A stretch of DNA of 64,000 nucleotides from Streptomyces griseiscabiei (GCF_020010925.1 NZ_JAGJBZ010000002.1:1054001-1118000), one strand, 5' to 3'; positions 34,013-43,662 are shown, counted from the stretch's first letter. Made by a program: numbers and translations. Notes: a model not told the origin generated them from the letters alone.

Positions 34013-34401
34013 GCCTCGTTCGCCCGCTTGCGGCGTACGAGCACGACGGCCGCGCCGCCGCCGAGGAGCAGTGCGGTGGCGCCGGTGCCGGCCAGAACAC
34101 CCGTGCTGCCGGACTCCTCCGACTCCGGCGCCGCGCCGGTGTCGGGCGCGCCGCCGGGGACGACCGAGACCTGGCTGGGCACCGGGCTCGCGTCGCCGTC
34201 CTCCTGGACGTCCGGGACCTGGCTGGGCTCGGACGCGGACGGCGCCTCGTCGGCCGGGGGCGCGGACGGGACCTTGCTCGGTGCCGTGGACGCCTCCTTC
34301 GGTACGGCCGACGGGCTCGTGTCGTCCGCGAACGCGGGCAGCGCGGTCGCCAGCACGGCGGTGAAGGCGAGTGCCGTGGCACTGAGGACGGTTCGGCGCA
34401 T
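34009..34401 (-). CDS. LAxTG-anchored cell-wall surface protein
   Basis: This 130-residue protein has a Sec signal peptide (MRRTVLSATALAFTAVLA, cleavage near AFA-DD) and a Pro/Ser/Ala-rich stalk. Its C-terminal sorting signal is LAGTG, a hydrophobic segment (ATALLLGGGAAVVLV) and RRKR. LAxTG is the motif recognised by Streptomyces class E sortases; here a sortase gene follows at once. It is the first gene of the surface protein, sortase, sigma factor and membrane protein operon. The 166 bases upstream should contain the promoter. Confidence 0.85.
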   Translation of the reverse strand: MRRTVLSATALAFTAVLATALPAFADDTSPSAVPKEASTAPSKVPSAPPADEAPSASEPSQVPDVQEDGDASPVPSQVSVVPGGAPDTGAAPESEESGSTGVLAGTGATALLLGGGAAVVLVRRKRANEA

Positions 34402-34567
34402 GAGTCGCTCTCTCTCGTCGGTTGCTCGGTTGCTCAGCCGTCCGGCCGGTGGTCCGGCACGCGACGGCATCACATGTCGAGCGGAGAGACGAGACAGCGC
34501 GACAGCGCGTTGTAAAGAGATGGCAAAGCCGACGGTCGCCGTCGACCATGGGCGGGTGGGGGAGTGC

Positions 34568-37500
34568 TCAGTACACGTCCCGGACGTACCGCTTCTCCGT
34601 CGACAGTTGCTTGACGTACGCGGCGGCCTCGCCCTCCGTCATGCCGCCGTGGGTGACCGCGATGTCCCGCAGGGCCCGGTCGACGTCCTTCGCCATGCGG
34701 GACGCGTCGCCGCAGACGTAGAAGCGGGCACCGTCCTGGAGCCAGTGCCACAGCTCGGGGCCGTGCTCGCGCATCCGGTCCTGGACGTAGACCTTGGCGC
34801 GCTGGTCACGGGAGAAGGCGGTGTCCAGCCGGCTGAGCACGCCCGACTCCTGAAGGGCGGTCAGCTCCTCCTCGTAGTAGAAGTCCGTCGCCCGGTGCTG
34901 CTCACCGAAGAACAGCCAGTTGGGCGCCCGGTGGCCGAGGGCTCGCCGTTCCTGGAGGAAGCCGATGAAGGGGGCGACGCCCGTGCCGGGGCCGACCATG
35001 ATCATGGGGGTCGCCGGGTCGGCCGGGGGCCGGAAGTGCGGTGAGCGCTGGACGGAGACCGGCACCTCCAGGCCTGCCTCGCCGTCCGCGAGGAAGGGCG
35101 AGCAGACCCCGCCGCGCGGGCGCCCGCGAAGGTTCTCGAACCGTACGACCGACACCGTCAGCGAGATGTGGTGCGGGTCGACGAGCGGGCTCGACGAGAT
35201 GGAGTACAGCCGGGGCTGGAGCCGTTTGAACACACCGGCCCACTCCTGTGCGGAGGCCCGCACGGCGAACTCGGCGACCACGTCCACGGCCTGCCGTCCC
35301 CAGGACCACTGGGCCAGCCCGTCCTTGTTGTCCGGGCGCATCAGCTTCTTCAACTCCCGGTTGTCCCGCGTCCGTTCGGCCGCGAAGCGGAGCAGGTCCG
35401 AGGTGATCCGGGTGACGTCCAGATGCCGGTGCAGGGCCTCGGCGAACGGCGTCTCGCCCACCCCGTCGACCTCCACCGGAGCCGAGCCGTCCAGTCCGGT
35501 CACCGCCAGCCACTCCGCCACCAGGTCGGGGGAGTTGACCGGCCGTACGCCGAGCGCGTCACCCGCCTCGTACGACAGTCCCGTCCCGCTGGTGTCGAAG
35601 GTGAACCGGCGTACCTCCTTGCCCGCCCCGGGCAGGCTGAGCAGCCGGTTGCCGACCAGCCGGGCGGCGGCGGGGGCCGGCTTGGTGGAGCGGGGGCGCG
35701 CCGCGGGGACCGTGACCGCGACCGGAGCCGTCGGAGCCGTCGGAGCCGCGTCCCGGTTCCCGTCCGGCTCCCGGTCCGTGCCCGTGCCCGCGTCCGCGTC
35801 CGCGTCGAGTGCGGTGATGACCTGGCCCAGCCAGGCGTCCGCCGACGGTTCGTAGTCCGGTTCGCAGTCCGTGCGCGGGGCCAGGCGTACCGCGCCCAGT
35901 TCGTCGAGGCGGGCGTCCAGGCGGCGGCCGTGCCCGCAGAAGTCGTCGTAGGAGGAGTCGCCGAAGGCCAGCACGGCGTAGCGCACGCCGTCCAGGCGGG
36001 GGGCCTCCCGGTGGGACAGCGCGTCCCAGAAACCGGAGCCGTTGTCGGGCGCGTCGCCGTCCCCGAAGGTGCTGGTGATCAGCAACAGGTCGGCCCCGAG
36101 CGGCAGTCGGTCCGGGGCGGCCTCGTCCATCCCGACGAGCGTCGCCCGGTGTCCGGCGGCCCCCAGATGCTCGGCGGCGGCCGTCGCGAACTCCTCCGCC
36201 GTCCCGGTCTGCGAGGCCCACAGCACGACGATCTCCCGTCCGCCGGCCTCCCGTCCCGCGGCGCCCTGTCCGGCGGGCTCGGTGGCGACGGGCGCCGTGC
36301 TCGGGGCAGCCGACCGCGAGTACATCCCGGCGAGCACGCCGTTCACCCACATCGCGTGCTCGGGGCTGAACGGCGCGTCCACCGGCAGTACCGGCACCCC
36401 CCGCACCCCGGAGCCGAGCCCGGCCAGGAAGCCGGTGAGGTAACGGCGCTCCTGGGCGGAGAGGACGGGCGGGGGCGAGGGGTCGAGACCGAAGGGATTT
36501 GCGGGGCCCGGGGTCACCGCCGTCGGTACGGTCACCGCTGTCGGTGTAGTCACGGCCGGCGGAGCGGTCGCCACTGCCGGTACGGCCACGGCGGCTGGTT
36601 CGGCCACGGCCCCTGATTCGGTCACGGTCGTCGACGGGGCCGTCACCGGAGCCGTCACCGGCGCCGTCGGTACGGGCGCCGCCACCCGCGCCAGCGACAC
36701 CGCGCACACCTTCAACTCCGGCTGGAACGACAGCGGATCGACCGCGTCGCTGGTCACCGCGTTGATGCTCAGATACTCGCCGAACAGGTCGTTCCAGTGG
36801 AACGGCGCGAACACGCACCCGGGCATCACCCGGTCCGACACCACGGCCGGGAGCACGGCACGGCCCCGCCGGGACGCGACCTCCACGGAGTCCCCGTCCC
36901 TCACGCCCAGTTCACGCGCGTCCTCGGGATGCACCTCCACGAAGGGCCCGGGATTCAGCTTGTTGAGCTTGGCGACCCGGCCCGTCTTGGTCAGCGTGTG
37001 CCACTGGTGCTGCAACCGCCCGGTGTTGAGCACGAACGGATAGTCGTCGTCCGGCATCTCGGCGGCCGGCAGGTGCGGCCGGGCGTGGAAGACGGCCCGC
37101 CCACTGGCGGTGGGGAAGAGGAGCCCGCCGTCCGGCCCGGCCCCGGCGTACCGGATCGGATTCCGGGCGGCCCCGTCCTCCGACGCCGCAGGCCACTGCA
37201 CCGGCCCCGACCGCAGCCGGTCGTACGTCACGCCCCGCAGATCCCACCCGGTCCTGGGGTTCCAGGCCCGCTTGATCTCCTCGAAGATCTGCTCGGCGCT
37301 GTCGTACGAGAAGCCCTTCTCGAAGCCCATCTCCCGCGCCACGGCCGCGATGAGCCGCCAGTCGGCCATCGCCTCGCCCGGCGGGTCGGCGGCGGGGGCG
37401 GCGAGCGTCAGGTTGCGCTCGCTGTTGATGAGGACGCCCTCGGACTCGGTCCACAGCGCGCCCGGCAGGACGACATCGGCGTACGCGTTGGTCTCGGTGT

Positions 37501-38836
37501 CCGCGAAGACGTCCTGGGTGACGACGAACTCGGCGGCCTCCAGCCCCTCGATCACGGTCTTGCGGTTGCCGACCGAGGCGACCGGGTTGGTGCAGATGAT
37601 CCAGCAGGCCTTGATCTCCCCGTCGGCCATCTTCTGGAACATCTCGACCGTGCCCTTGCCGACGCCGTCCTTGCGCAGGCTGTCCGGGGCCAGTTCCCAC
37701 AGCTCCTCGACGAACGCCCGCTCCTCGTCCACCAGCACGGACCGCTGGCCGGGCAGGCCCGGGCCCATGTAGCCCATCTCGCGTCCGCCCATGGCGTTGG
37801 GCTGCCCGGTGAGCGAGAAGGGGCCGCTTCCCGGGCGGCAGATCGCACCGGTCGCCATATGGAGATTGACCAGCGCGTTGGTGTTCCAGGTGCCGTGCGT
37901 GGACTGGTTGAGGCCCATGGTCCAGCAGCTCGTCCACTCGGCGGCCTCGCCGATCAGCCGGGCGGCCTCGCGGATGTCGTCCGCGGGGATGCCGGTGAGG
38001 TCGGCGACGGTGTCCGGCGCGTAGTCGGCGAGGAAGCCGGGCATCGCCTCCCAGCCCTCGGTGTGGGCGGCGATGAAGGCGGGGTCGGTGTGGCCGTTCG
38101 CGTGCAGCAGGTGGAGCAGGCCGTTGAGGAGGGCGAGGTCCGTGCCGGGGCGTATCCGGAGGAACAGATCGGCCTTGTCGGCCGTCGCCGTGCGCCGGGG
38201 ATCGACCACGATCAGTTTCGCTCCCGCCTTGACCCGGTCCATCATCCGCAGGAACAGGATCGGGTGGCAGTCGGCCATGTTCGAACCGATGACGAGGAAG
38301 ACGTCCGCCTTGTCCAGATCCTCGTACGATCCCGGCGGCCCGTCGGCGCCCAGCGACAGCTTGTAGCCGGTGCCCGCGCTCGCCATGCACAGCCGGGAGT
38401 TGGACTCGATCTGGTTGGTGCGGATGAAGCCCTTGGCCAGCTTGTTCGCCAGGTACTGGGCCTCCAGGCTCATCTGGCCGGAGACGTAGAAGGCGAACGC
38501 GTCCGGCCCGTGCTCGTCGATGATCGCGCGCAGCCGCCGGGCGGTCTCGGAGACCGCGTCGGACACGGGCGCGGGGACCGGTTCGTCGCCCCGGTCGTGC
38601 CGGACGAGGGCGCTGGTGAGGCGGCCGGGCGCGGCCAGCATGTCGGCGGTGGTCGCGCCCTTGGTGCACAGGCGGCCGAAGTTCGCCGGGTGGGACTTGT
38701 CGCCGGACGCCCTCAGGACCGTCCGCCGGCCGTCGGGGCCCATCCCGACGTCCAGGAGCATGCCGCAGCCGACACCGCAGTACGAGCACACGGTCCGCAC
38801 CCGGGTCGTGGTGCTCTGCGGGCCCTGTGCGGCCAC
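34568..38836 (-). CDS. Assimilatory nitrate reductase fused to a CysJ-like diflavin reductase
   Basis: This protein of about 1,422 residues has a molybdopterin domain with a 4Fe-4S site ([11 protein letters not shown] ... RLCTKG) and family motifs such as [10 protein letters not shown] and [12 protein letters not shown] molybdopterin dinucleotide-binding part ([20 protein letters not shown]) and a Pro/Thr/Val linker follow. A flavodoxin domain ([15 protein letters not shown]), FAD domain (RLYSISSSP) and NADPH domain ([17 protein letters not shown]) complete it. It should reduce nitrate to nitrite with NADPH as a single polypeptide. GTG 38836 is chosen for its GAGGGG site. GTG 38977 would add 47 low-complexity residues and has no ribosome site. 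Confidence 0.9.
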   Translation of the reverse strand: MAAQGPQSTTTRVRTVCSYCGVGCGMLLDVGMGPDGRRTVLRASGDKSHPANFGRLCTKGATTADMLAAPGRLTSALVRHDRGDEPVPAPVSDAVSETARRLRAIIDEHGPDAFAFYVSGQMSLEAQYLANKLAKGFIRTNQIESNSRLCMASAGTGYKLSLGADGPPGSYEDLDKADVFLVIGSNMADCHPILFLRMMDRVKAGAKLIVVDPRRTATADKADLFLRIRPGTDLALLNGLLHLLHANGHTDPAFIAAHTEGWEAMPGFLADYAPDTVADLTGIPADDIREAARLIGEAAEWTSCWTMGLNQSTHGTWNTNALVNLHMATGAICRPGSGPFSLTGQPNAMGGREMGYMGPGLPGQRSVLVDEERAFVEELWELAPDSLRKDGVGKGTVEMFQKMADGEIKACWIICTNPVASVGNRKTVIEGLEAAEFVVTQDVFADTETNAYADVVLPGALWTESEGVLINSERNLTLAAPAADPPGEAMADWRLIAAVAREMGFEKGFSYDSAEQIFEEIKRAWNPRTGWDLRGVTYDRLRSGPVQWPAASEDGAARNPIRYAGAGPDGGLLFPTASGRAVFHARPHLPAAEMPDDDYPFVLNTGRLQHQWHTLTKTGRVAKLNKLNPGPFVEVHPEDARELGVRDGDSVEVASRRGRAVLPAVVSDRVMPGCVFAPFHWNDLFGEYLSINAVTSDAVDPLSFQPELKVCAVSLARVAAPVPTAPVTAPVTAPSTTVTESGAVAEPAAVAVPAVATAPPAVTTPTAVTVPTAVTPGPANPFGLDPSPPPVLSAQERRYLTGFLAGLGSGVRGVPVLPVDAPFSPEHAMWVNGVLAGMYSRSAAPSTAPVATEPAGQGAAGREAGGREIVVLWASQTGTAEEFATAAAEHLGAAGHRATLVGMDEAAPDRLPLGADLLLITSTFGDGDAPDNGSGFWDALSHREAPRLDGVRYAVLAFGDSSYDDFCGHGRRLDARLDELGAVRLAPRTDCEPDYEPSADAWLGQVITALDADADAGTGTDREPDGNRDAAPTAPTAPVAVTVPAARPRSTKPAPAAARLVGNRLLSLPGAGKEVRRFTFDTSGTGLSYEAGDALGVRPVNSPDLVAEWLAVTGLDGSAPVEVDGVGETPFAEALHRHLDVTRITSDLLRFAAERTRDNRELKKLMRPDNKDGLAQWSWGRQAVDVVAEFAVRASAQEWAGVFKRLQPRLYSISSSPLVDPHHISLTVSVVRFENLRGRPRGGVCSPFLADGEAGLEVPVSVQRSPHFRPPADPATPMIMVGPGTGVAPFIGFLQERRALGHRAPNWLFFGEQHRATDFYYEEELTALQESGVLSRLDTAFSRDQRAKVYVQDRMREHGPELWHWLQDGARFYVCGDASRMAKDVDRALRDIAVTHGGMTEGEAAAYVKQLSTEKRYVRDVY

Positions 38837-38998
38837 GGGCGGCCCCTCTCTGTCGGCGTCCGGGGTCTCCGGTCGGTCGTCCTGGCGGTCCTCTCGGCGG
38901 TCTTCCCGGCGGTCGGTGCCCTGTGTGGTACGGCCGACGGTCGGCTTCCGCTCAGTGCCCGGGGCGCCGCCCGGCACGATCGATCGTACGAATTGCCC

Positions 38999-39014
38999 GT
39001 TACGCCTGTGTCAC
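38999..39014 (-). promoter_or_regulatory. GlnR-like box upstream of the nitrate reductase gene
   Basis: Read on the minus strand, the site is GTGAC, six bases, GTAAC, matching nine of ten positions of the actinobacterial GlnR half-site pair (gTnAC-n6-GaAAC). A possible minus-strand minus-10 hexamer TACGAT lies at 38983-38988. Nitrate reductase genes are known GlnR targets in Streptomyces, so nitrogen control is expected. Confidence 0.6.
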
Positions 39015-39194
39015 ATGACCTGATCATGGAGCGTTACGCCCGCCACACACGGCGGCGCAAGGGGCTGTGAGGGCGGGTTCCGGCCGTTGTGCGGGACAGG
39101 GGCGTCGCGGTCCGTGTCGCTGTTGGGCCGAACGGGTGACCATGCGTAAGAATTGGCTGATGCAGTCATTCAGTGCGAGCCAGGGGGAGGGCCG

Positions 39195-39593
39195 GTGAAC
39201 AGGGTGAACAGCCACGATGTCACCGACGAACAGTGGGAGGGGCTCGCCCAGGTCGTGCCGCTGCGGGGCCGGGACGCCTGGCCGTCCGCGGTCGGCCACC
39301 GGACCATACCCGAAGCCGAGACCGAGGCCCGGCGGCGCTTCGTGGTGCTGCGCGTCAACGTGTTCGCGGACGCCCGCGAGGTGGCGGAAACGCTGATGGC
39401 GGGCATCCCGGTCCTGCTCGACCTCTCCGGCGCGGAGACCGACACGGCCAAGCGCGTCCTCGACTTCAGCACAGGAGTCGTTTTCGGCCTCGCCAGCGGA
39501 ATGCACCGCGTCGACCGAAACGTGTTCCTTCTCACGCCTCCGGGGACCGAGGTGCGGGGGCTGATGGAGGGCGCGGGGGTTCCCGGGGTGTGA
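39195..39593 (+). CDS. sflB: SepF-like cell division protein
   Basis: This 132-residue protein has a SepF (DUF552) core at about 45-125: RFVVLRVNVFADAREVAETL, IPVLLDLSGAETDTAKRVLDF, and GLASGMHRVDRNVFLLTP. The membrane-anchoring N-terminal helix of true SepF is missing. It therefore fits the shorter SepF-like proteins (SflA/SflB) of Streptomyces, which influence FtsZ behaviour. The SflB name rests on remembered gene order and is tentative. A strong GGGGGAGG site precedes GTG 39195. It is divergent from the nitrate reductase gene. The 244 bases after it, up to 39838, show no supported gene. Confidence 0.82.
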   Translation: MNRVNSHDVTDEQWEGLAQVVPLRGRDAWPSAVGHRTIPEAETEARRRFVVLRVNVFADAREVAETLMAGIPVLLDLSGAETDTAKRVLDFSTGVVFGLASGMHRVDRNVFLLTPPGTEVRGLMEGAGVPGV

Positions 39594-39837
39594 CCGGCGG
39601 TGCGCCCGGTATCCGGTCGGGTTCGGCGTGGTGGTGGTCGGCGTCCTGTGGCTTCGGCCGGTTCGCGGTGCGGGGGGTCGGCGTCCGGTGAATCCGCCCT
39701 TTCCGGGGCGCTCGTTCGGTCCTCGGCGCTCCTGGCCTGCCAGGGGCGCCCTCGTCTCGGCCGGGCGCTCCCTCGATAGCGGGAAGATCCACTCGGCGGA
39801 ACGGTTTGCCTGAGACACGGGCGCCTAGTGTCCGCAT

Positions 39838-41013
39838 ATGACCGTGTCATCCCTGTCGCCGACGGTGCCCGGCGCGGACGCCGGGGCGCGTCCGGAGCGG
39901 CCCAGCGTCACCGAACTGCGGCTGTCGGCCTTCGCGGGACACCGGGGGGCCTACCTTCCGCTGGGGCCGCTGACCCTTCTCGCGGGGCGGAGCGGCAGTG
40001 GCAAGACCACCGCGCTGCGGGCGTACGAGGCGCTGGCGAGACTCGGTGGCGGCGTCCCGCTCGACGAGGTCTTCCCCGACCCGCTGAGCTGTGTCCCCGA
40101 ACGGGCCCGTCCCGACGCCGGGCGGCGGCGCGGCTTCCGCATCGGCTGCACGGCGGACGGACCGGAGGGCCCGGTGCAGCTGGACGTCGCTGTCCAGGCC
40201 GAGCCCGAACTCCGCATCGTGGGCGAGCGGTTGAGGTGCGGCGGGCTCACCCTGCTGGAGACGGCGCTCGTCGACCCGAGCCGCCCCGTAGTCCAGGCCT
40301 CCTGGCACACCGCCGGCACCTCCCCGGTCACCCGAGGCCCCCTGCCGGACGACCGCCTCGGCACCGCACTGCTCCCGCTGCGCGTCGCCGGCAAGACGGA
40401 CGGCCAGCGTCAGGTCCTCGCCGCCGTCGAGCAGATGGTGGTCGCCCTCCGCTCGGTCTACGTCTGCGACCCGCGCCCCCGCCGGATGCGCGCCGCCGTG
40501 CCCCTCGGCTCCGGCCGGCTGCTCCCGGGCTGCGACAACCTCGCCGACGTGCTGTGGCGTACGCGCACGGAGTGCGGCCGGCGCCACGCGCTGCTCGTCG
40601 ACGCCGTACGCGACGGCTGCGCGGGACCGGTCCTCGACCTCCTCGCCGAACCGCTGCGCGACGGCGCGGTACGGGCGGTGCTGGACCGGGGCGACGGCGT
40701 ACGGACGGCCCTGGGGCTGCTCGGGGACGGGGAGTTGAGGTATCTGGCGCTCGCCCTCGTGCTGTTCACCGGGCCCGGCGTGCTGGAGATCGACCCGGTC
40801 GTGGAGGTGCCCGCCGCCCTGCAGACCCTCACGGTCCTCGCCGACGGCTTCGACCGCGCCCTCGACCCCGGGCAAGCCCTGGAGTTGGTGCGGCTGGCGG
40901 CCCGGATGTGCGAGCGGGGGCACATCCGGCTGGTCGGCGCGGTGAGCGACGCGTCCTGGGCCGCCGGGACGGCGGGTGTGACGGTGGTAGACCTGAACCG
41001 TGAACGATCCTGA
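39838..41013 (+). CDS. AAA-type ATP-binding protein overlapping a MazG-like gene
   Basis: This 391-residue protein has an N-terminal RecF/SMC-like core: VTELRLSAFAGHRG, then Walker A AGRSGSGKTTALRAYEAL (about 49-66). A C-terminal block GDGELRYLALALVLFTGPG (about 305-323) sits where the signature and Walker B lie, but the canonical acidic Walker B residues are unclear. It resembles AAA_15/21-type ATPases found in single-strand nucleic-acid handling or defence proteins; no specific role is known. A TAGTGT hexamer six bases upstream of ATG suggests leaderless transcription. The next gene starts 14 bases before its end. Confidence 0.8.
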   Translation: MTVSSLSPTVPGADAGARPERPSVTELRLSAFAGHRGAYLPLGPLTLLAGRSGSGKTTALRAYEALARLGGGVPLDEVFPDPLSCVPERARPDAGRRRGFRIGCTADGPEGPVQLDVAVQAEPELRIVGERLRCGGLTLLETALVDPSRPVVQASWHTAGTSPVTRGPLPDDRLGTALLPLRVAGKTDGQRQVLAAVEQMVVALRSVYVCDPRPRRMRAAVPLGSGRLLPGCDNLADVLWRTRTECGRRHALLVDAVRDGCAGPVLDLLAEPLRDGAVRAVLDRGDGVRTALGLLGDGELRYLALALVLFTGPGVLEIDPVVEVPAALQTLTVLADGFDRALDPGQALELVRLAARMCERGHIRLVGAVSDASWAAGTAGVTVVDLNRERS

Positions 41014-41350
41014 ATCCGGGCGCGCGCCCGACCTGGCGGCCTTGCAGCGGCGGCTCGTCGAGTTCGCCGCCGCGCGTGACTGGCAGCCGTACCACACGCC
41101 CAAGAACCTGGTCTCCGCGCTGAGCGTCGAGGTGTCCGAACTCGTCGAGATCTTCCAGTGGTTGACACCGGAGGAGTCCGCGCGCGTGATGGCGGACCCG
41201 GAGACCGCGCACCGGGTCGCGGACGAGGTGGCCGACGTCCTCGCCTATCTGCTCCAGTTCTGCGCGGTGCTGGGCGTCGATCCGTTGTCGGCGCTGGATG
41301 CGAAGATCGACCGCAACGAACGGAGATTTCCGGCGCCGGGGACGTCCTGA
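41000..41350 (+). CDS. MazG-like nucleotide pyrophosphohydrolase
   Basis: This 116-residue all-alpha NTP pyrophosphatase-type protein begins with GTG inside the end of the ATPase gene. The metal-binding pattern ExxE...ExxD is present: EVSELVEIFQW (about 47-57) and DEVADVLAYLLQF (about 74-86). It is close to the short RS21-C6/MazG group that removes non-canonical dNTPs such as 5-substituted dCTP. Overlap with the ATPase suggests a joint role in nucleotide-pool or nucleic-acid quality control. Confidence 0.88.
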   Translation: MNDPESGRAPDLAALQRRLVEFAAARDWQPYHTPKNLVSALSVEVSELVEIFQWLTPEESARVMADPETAHRVADEVADVLAYLLQFCAVLGVDPLSALDAKIDRNERRFPAPGTS

Positions 41351-41414
41351 CCGTGTTTCACCGCCCTTGATGGTGACCCCGATCCTCCGTTTGTCACTCT
41401 CCGGAGTTGAAATG

Positions 41415-41441
41415 TTGTCCACAGCCGACTTGTTATCCACA
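41415..41441. promoter_or_regulatory. Pair of perfect DnaA boxes
   Basis: TTGTCCACA (41415-41423, the Streptomyces consensus) and TTATCCACA (41433-41441, the E. coli consensus) lie in the same orientation, starts 18 bases apart. They sit in the 202-base gap between the MazG-like gene and the gene at 41553. No dnaA, dnaN or other origin genes are nearby, so this is not oriC. Confidence 0.65.
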
Positions 41442-41552
41442 GATTTCCGGCTTCCTCTGGCTTTCTGTCTCAGCGGCCCTCACTGTGGGTAATGAACAGG
41501 CAGGAGTTCGGGCGGACGTGTGAGAGCGCGTCGGGACAGTCGGGGGCAGCGC

Positions 41553-42029
41553 ATGGATGCGGTGCGGCTCATCATGGCGAGCAGGCGTGCTCTGGCGGGC
41601 AGCGCCGAAGGACCTCAGCTCATGGCGGAGGCGTGGCAGTCCTATGCCCTCGCCCAGGCGATCGGCAGTCGTCTCGCGGTCTCGGGGCCACCCGAACTAC
41701 GCGGTGAGGCACTGGGGTTGACCGAGCTGGCCGGCAGCGGCTGCGGCATACTCGGCGCCCCGCCGCTCGGCGTGGGCGACTTACGCGCCGCCCAGCTCAC
41801 GGAGTTGGGTGACGCCCACGACTCCCTCGTGCGCCTCGGCATCCTCCTCGGCGAGGTCGGCATCGCGCTCGTGGGGCTGGCGAGCGGAGCGGACGACGAG
41901 GCGACCTACTGGCAGTGCATGGAGGCGATCGACGCGGCGGACGAGGCCCGTGACCGGGTCCTGGAGATGCTGCGCCGCCTGGCCGTGAGAGACCAGGTCC
42001 TGTCGGAGAGGGACGCGGCGACGGGCTGA
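41553..42029 (+). CDS. DUF6099-like hypothetical protein
   Basis: This 158-residue, mostly alpha-helical soluble protein begins MDAVRLIMASRRALAGS. Helices contain PELRGEALGLTELAGSGCG and LGDAHDSLVRLGILLGEVG, and an acidic segment ATYWQCMEAIDAADEARDR follows. I recall similar Streptomyces proteins under DUF6099 but cannot verify this. Function unknown. It stands alone behind a promoter region with two DnaA boxes and is followed by a bidirectional terminator. Confidence 0.75.
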   Translation: MDAVRLIMASRRALAGSAEGPQLMAEAWQSYALAQAIGSRLAVSGPPELRGEALGLTELAGSGCGILGAPPLGVGDLRAAQLTELGDAHDSLVRLGILLGEVGIALVGLASGADDEATYWQCMEAIDAADEARDRVLEMLRRLAVRDQVLSERDAATG

Positions 42030-42131
42030 GTCGACGAGGGCCGGGGCGGGGGCTGGGGCTGGGCGCGGCCCCGGTTTCCCGAGGGGTGCGCGGACCGGGC
42101 GAGCGGCCCCCGCCGGGCCCGCGTATGACGA

Positions 42132-42156
42132 ACGCCCGGCCGGAAGGGCCGGGCGT
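42132..42156. terminator. Bidirectional terminator hairpin
   Basis: Ten-base perfect arms lie at 42132-42141 and 42147-42156 with a GGAAG loop, between convergent genes ending at 42029 and 42180. Confidence 0.75.
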
Positions 42157-42179
42157 CGGGCTTCATGGCTCAGGGAAGG

Positions 42180-42347
42180 TCAGGCTGTGTCGCTCTCCTC
42201 CGCGACAGCGGTACGCGGTGCCGACAGATCCGCGTCGAGCTGGGACAGGTCCGCGTTCAGCGCGGCCATCAGCTCCTCCATCTGCTGGAGCAGACCCTTC
42301 GGCTGCGCAGGCACGGCAGCCTGCTCCGGCACGGCTTCCTGGGACAT
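42180..42347 (-). CDS. Small 55-residue hypothetical protein
   Basis: This short protein begins MSQEAVPEQAAVPAQPKG. An amphipathic helix follows (LLQQMEELMAALNADLSQLD, about 19-38), then an acidic tail. It has no membrane segment. An excellent AGGAGG ribosome site seven bases before the ATG and a terminator directly behind it argue for a real gene. No family is recognised; the heptad-like spacing of Leu/Met suggests coiled-coil self-association. Confidence 0.65.
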   Translation of the reverse strand: MSQEAVPEQAAVPAQPKGLLQQMEELMAALNADLSQLDADLSAPRTAVAEESDTA

Positions 42348-42586
42348 GTGACGGCCTCCTCGGCCCTCGCCCCCCGAGGGGGCACGTGGTGCGGGCGTCC
42401 CGGCAGCGGCCGCCGGCGACGGGTGCCGGGCGGTCCGGCTCCTCCCGAGCAACGATCATCGTTCCGGCCGGTCACTGGCCCGAGCCCGCCCCATGCGCCG
42501 GATTGACGGATTTCACCCGACCGTGGGCCCGTGGCGCCGATGGGACCGGTGCCGTTGACCGGCGGGTGAGCGTGCAGGATGGAGGC

Positions 42587-43510
42587 ATGGATCTTCGCAT
42601 CTTCACCGAGCCCCAGCAGGGGGCGTCCTACGACACGCTCCTCACCGTCGCCAAGGCCACCGAGGACCTCGGTTTCGACGCCTTCTTCCGCTCCGACCAC
42701 TATCTCCGCATGGGTTCGTCGGACGGCCTGCCCGGCCCCACCGACGCCTGGATCACCCTGGCCGGACTCGCCCGTGAGACCAAGCGCATCCGCCTCGGCA
42801 CCCTGATGACCGCCGGCACCTTCCGGCTGCCCGGTGTGCTCGCCATCCAGGTCGCCCAGATCGACCAGATGTCCGGCGGCCGTGTCGAACTCGGCCTGGG
42901 CGCGGGCTGGTTCGAGGAGGAGCACAAGGCGTACGGCATCCCCTTCCCCAAGGAGAAGTTCGGCCGCCTGGAGGAGCAGCTCGCCATCGTCACCGGCCTG
43001 TGGGCCACCGAGGTCGGCAAGACCTTCTCCTACGAGGGCACCCACTACCAGCTGACGGACTCGCCCGCGCTGCCCAAGCCCGCACAGGCCAAGGTGCCGG
43101 TGCTCGTCGGCGGTCACGGCGCGGTCCGTACTCCCCGGCTGGCCGCGCGCTACGCCGACGAGTTCAACATGCCGTTCGCCTCCATCGAGGACAGTGAGCG
43201 CCAGTTCGGCCGGGTCCGCAAGGCCGCGGAGGAGGCCGGCCGCAAGGGCGACGACCTGGTGTACTCCAACGCCCTGGTCGTCTGCGTCGGCAAGGACGAC
43301 GCCGAGGTCGCCCGCCGCGCCGCCGCGATCGGCCGTGAGGTCGACGAGCTGAAGGCCAACGGCCTCGCCGGTTCCCCCGCCGAGGTCGTCGACAAGATCG
43401 CCCGCTACCAGGCCGTCGGCTCCCAGCGCCTCTACCTCCAGATCCTCGACCTCGACGATCTGGACCACCTGGAACTGATCTCCGCCCAGGTGCAGTCGCA
43501 GCTGTCGTAG
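42587..43510 (+). CDS. LLM-class F420-dependent oxidoreductase
   Basis: This 307-residue luciferase-like TIM-barrel protein begins MDLRIFTEPQQGASYDTLL. Family signatures are FDAFFRSDHYL near residue 30, GRVELGLGAGWFEEEHKAYG (about 101-120) and KVPVLVGGHGAVRTPRLAARY (about 165-186). Members use F420 or FMN to reduce or oxidise diverse substrates; the substrate is unknown. The ATG is preceded by GGAGG; CAGGAT lies just upstream of it. A hairpin follows the stop. Confidence 0.9.
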   Translation: MDLRIFTEPQQGASYDTLLTVAKATEDLGFDAFFRSDHYLRMGSSDGLPGPTDAWITLAGLARETKRIRLGTLMTAGTFRLPGVLAIQVAQIDQMSGGRVELGLGAGWFEEEHKAYGIPFPKEKFGRLEEQLAIVTGLWATEVGKTFSYEGTHYQLTDSPALPKPAQAKVPVLVGGHGAVRTPRLAARYADEFNMPFASIEDSERQFGRVRKAAEEAGRKGDDLVYSNALVVCVGKDDAEVARRAAAIGREVDELKANGLAGSPAEVVDKIARYQAVGSQRLYLQILDLDDLDHLELISAQVQSQLS

Positions 43511-43521
43511 ACCGGGTCGCG

Positions 43522-43547
43522 CCCCGCGCCCCTCACAAGGCGCGGGG
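43522..43547 (+). terminator. Hairpin after the LLM oxidoreductase
   Basis: Nine-base arms CCCCGCGCC (43522-43530) and GGCGCGGGG (43539-43547) enclose an eight-base loop, 11 bases after the stop. The wording belongs to the dispersed CCCCGCGCCCCT repeat family. Confidence 0.7.
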
Positions 43548-43662
43548 TGCGCAACCCCGAGGGAGAAGGGGCGGCGGGGGCGGAAAAGCCCGGGTGCACC
43601 CGCCCCCTGCCCCTGTACGTTGGGATCTCCGCAGCTCAAACACTTACTACGAGGCACCCACC

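Noticed and set aside
36797-39070. Plus-strand open frame of over 700 codons opposite the nitrate reductase
   Set aside because: Same reason: compositional shadow of a gene with clear motifs.
41415-41441. Chromosomal origin of replication
   Set aside because: Two DnaA boxes only, no dnaA/dnaN/gyr genes and no AT-rich unwinding region; oriC in Streptomyces has many more boxes.
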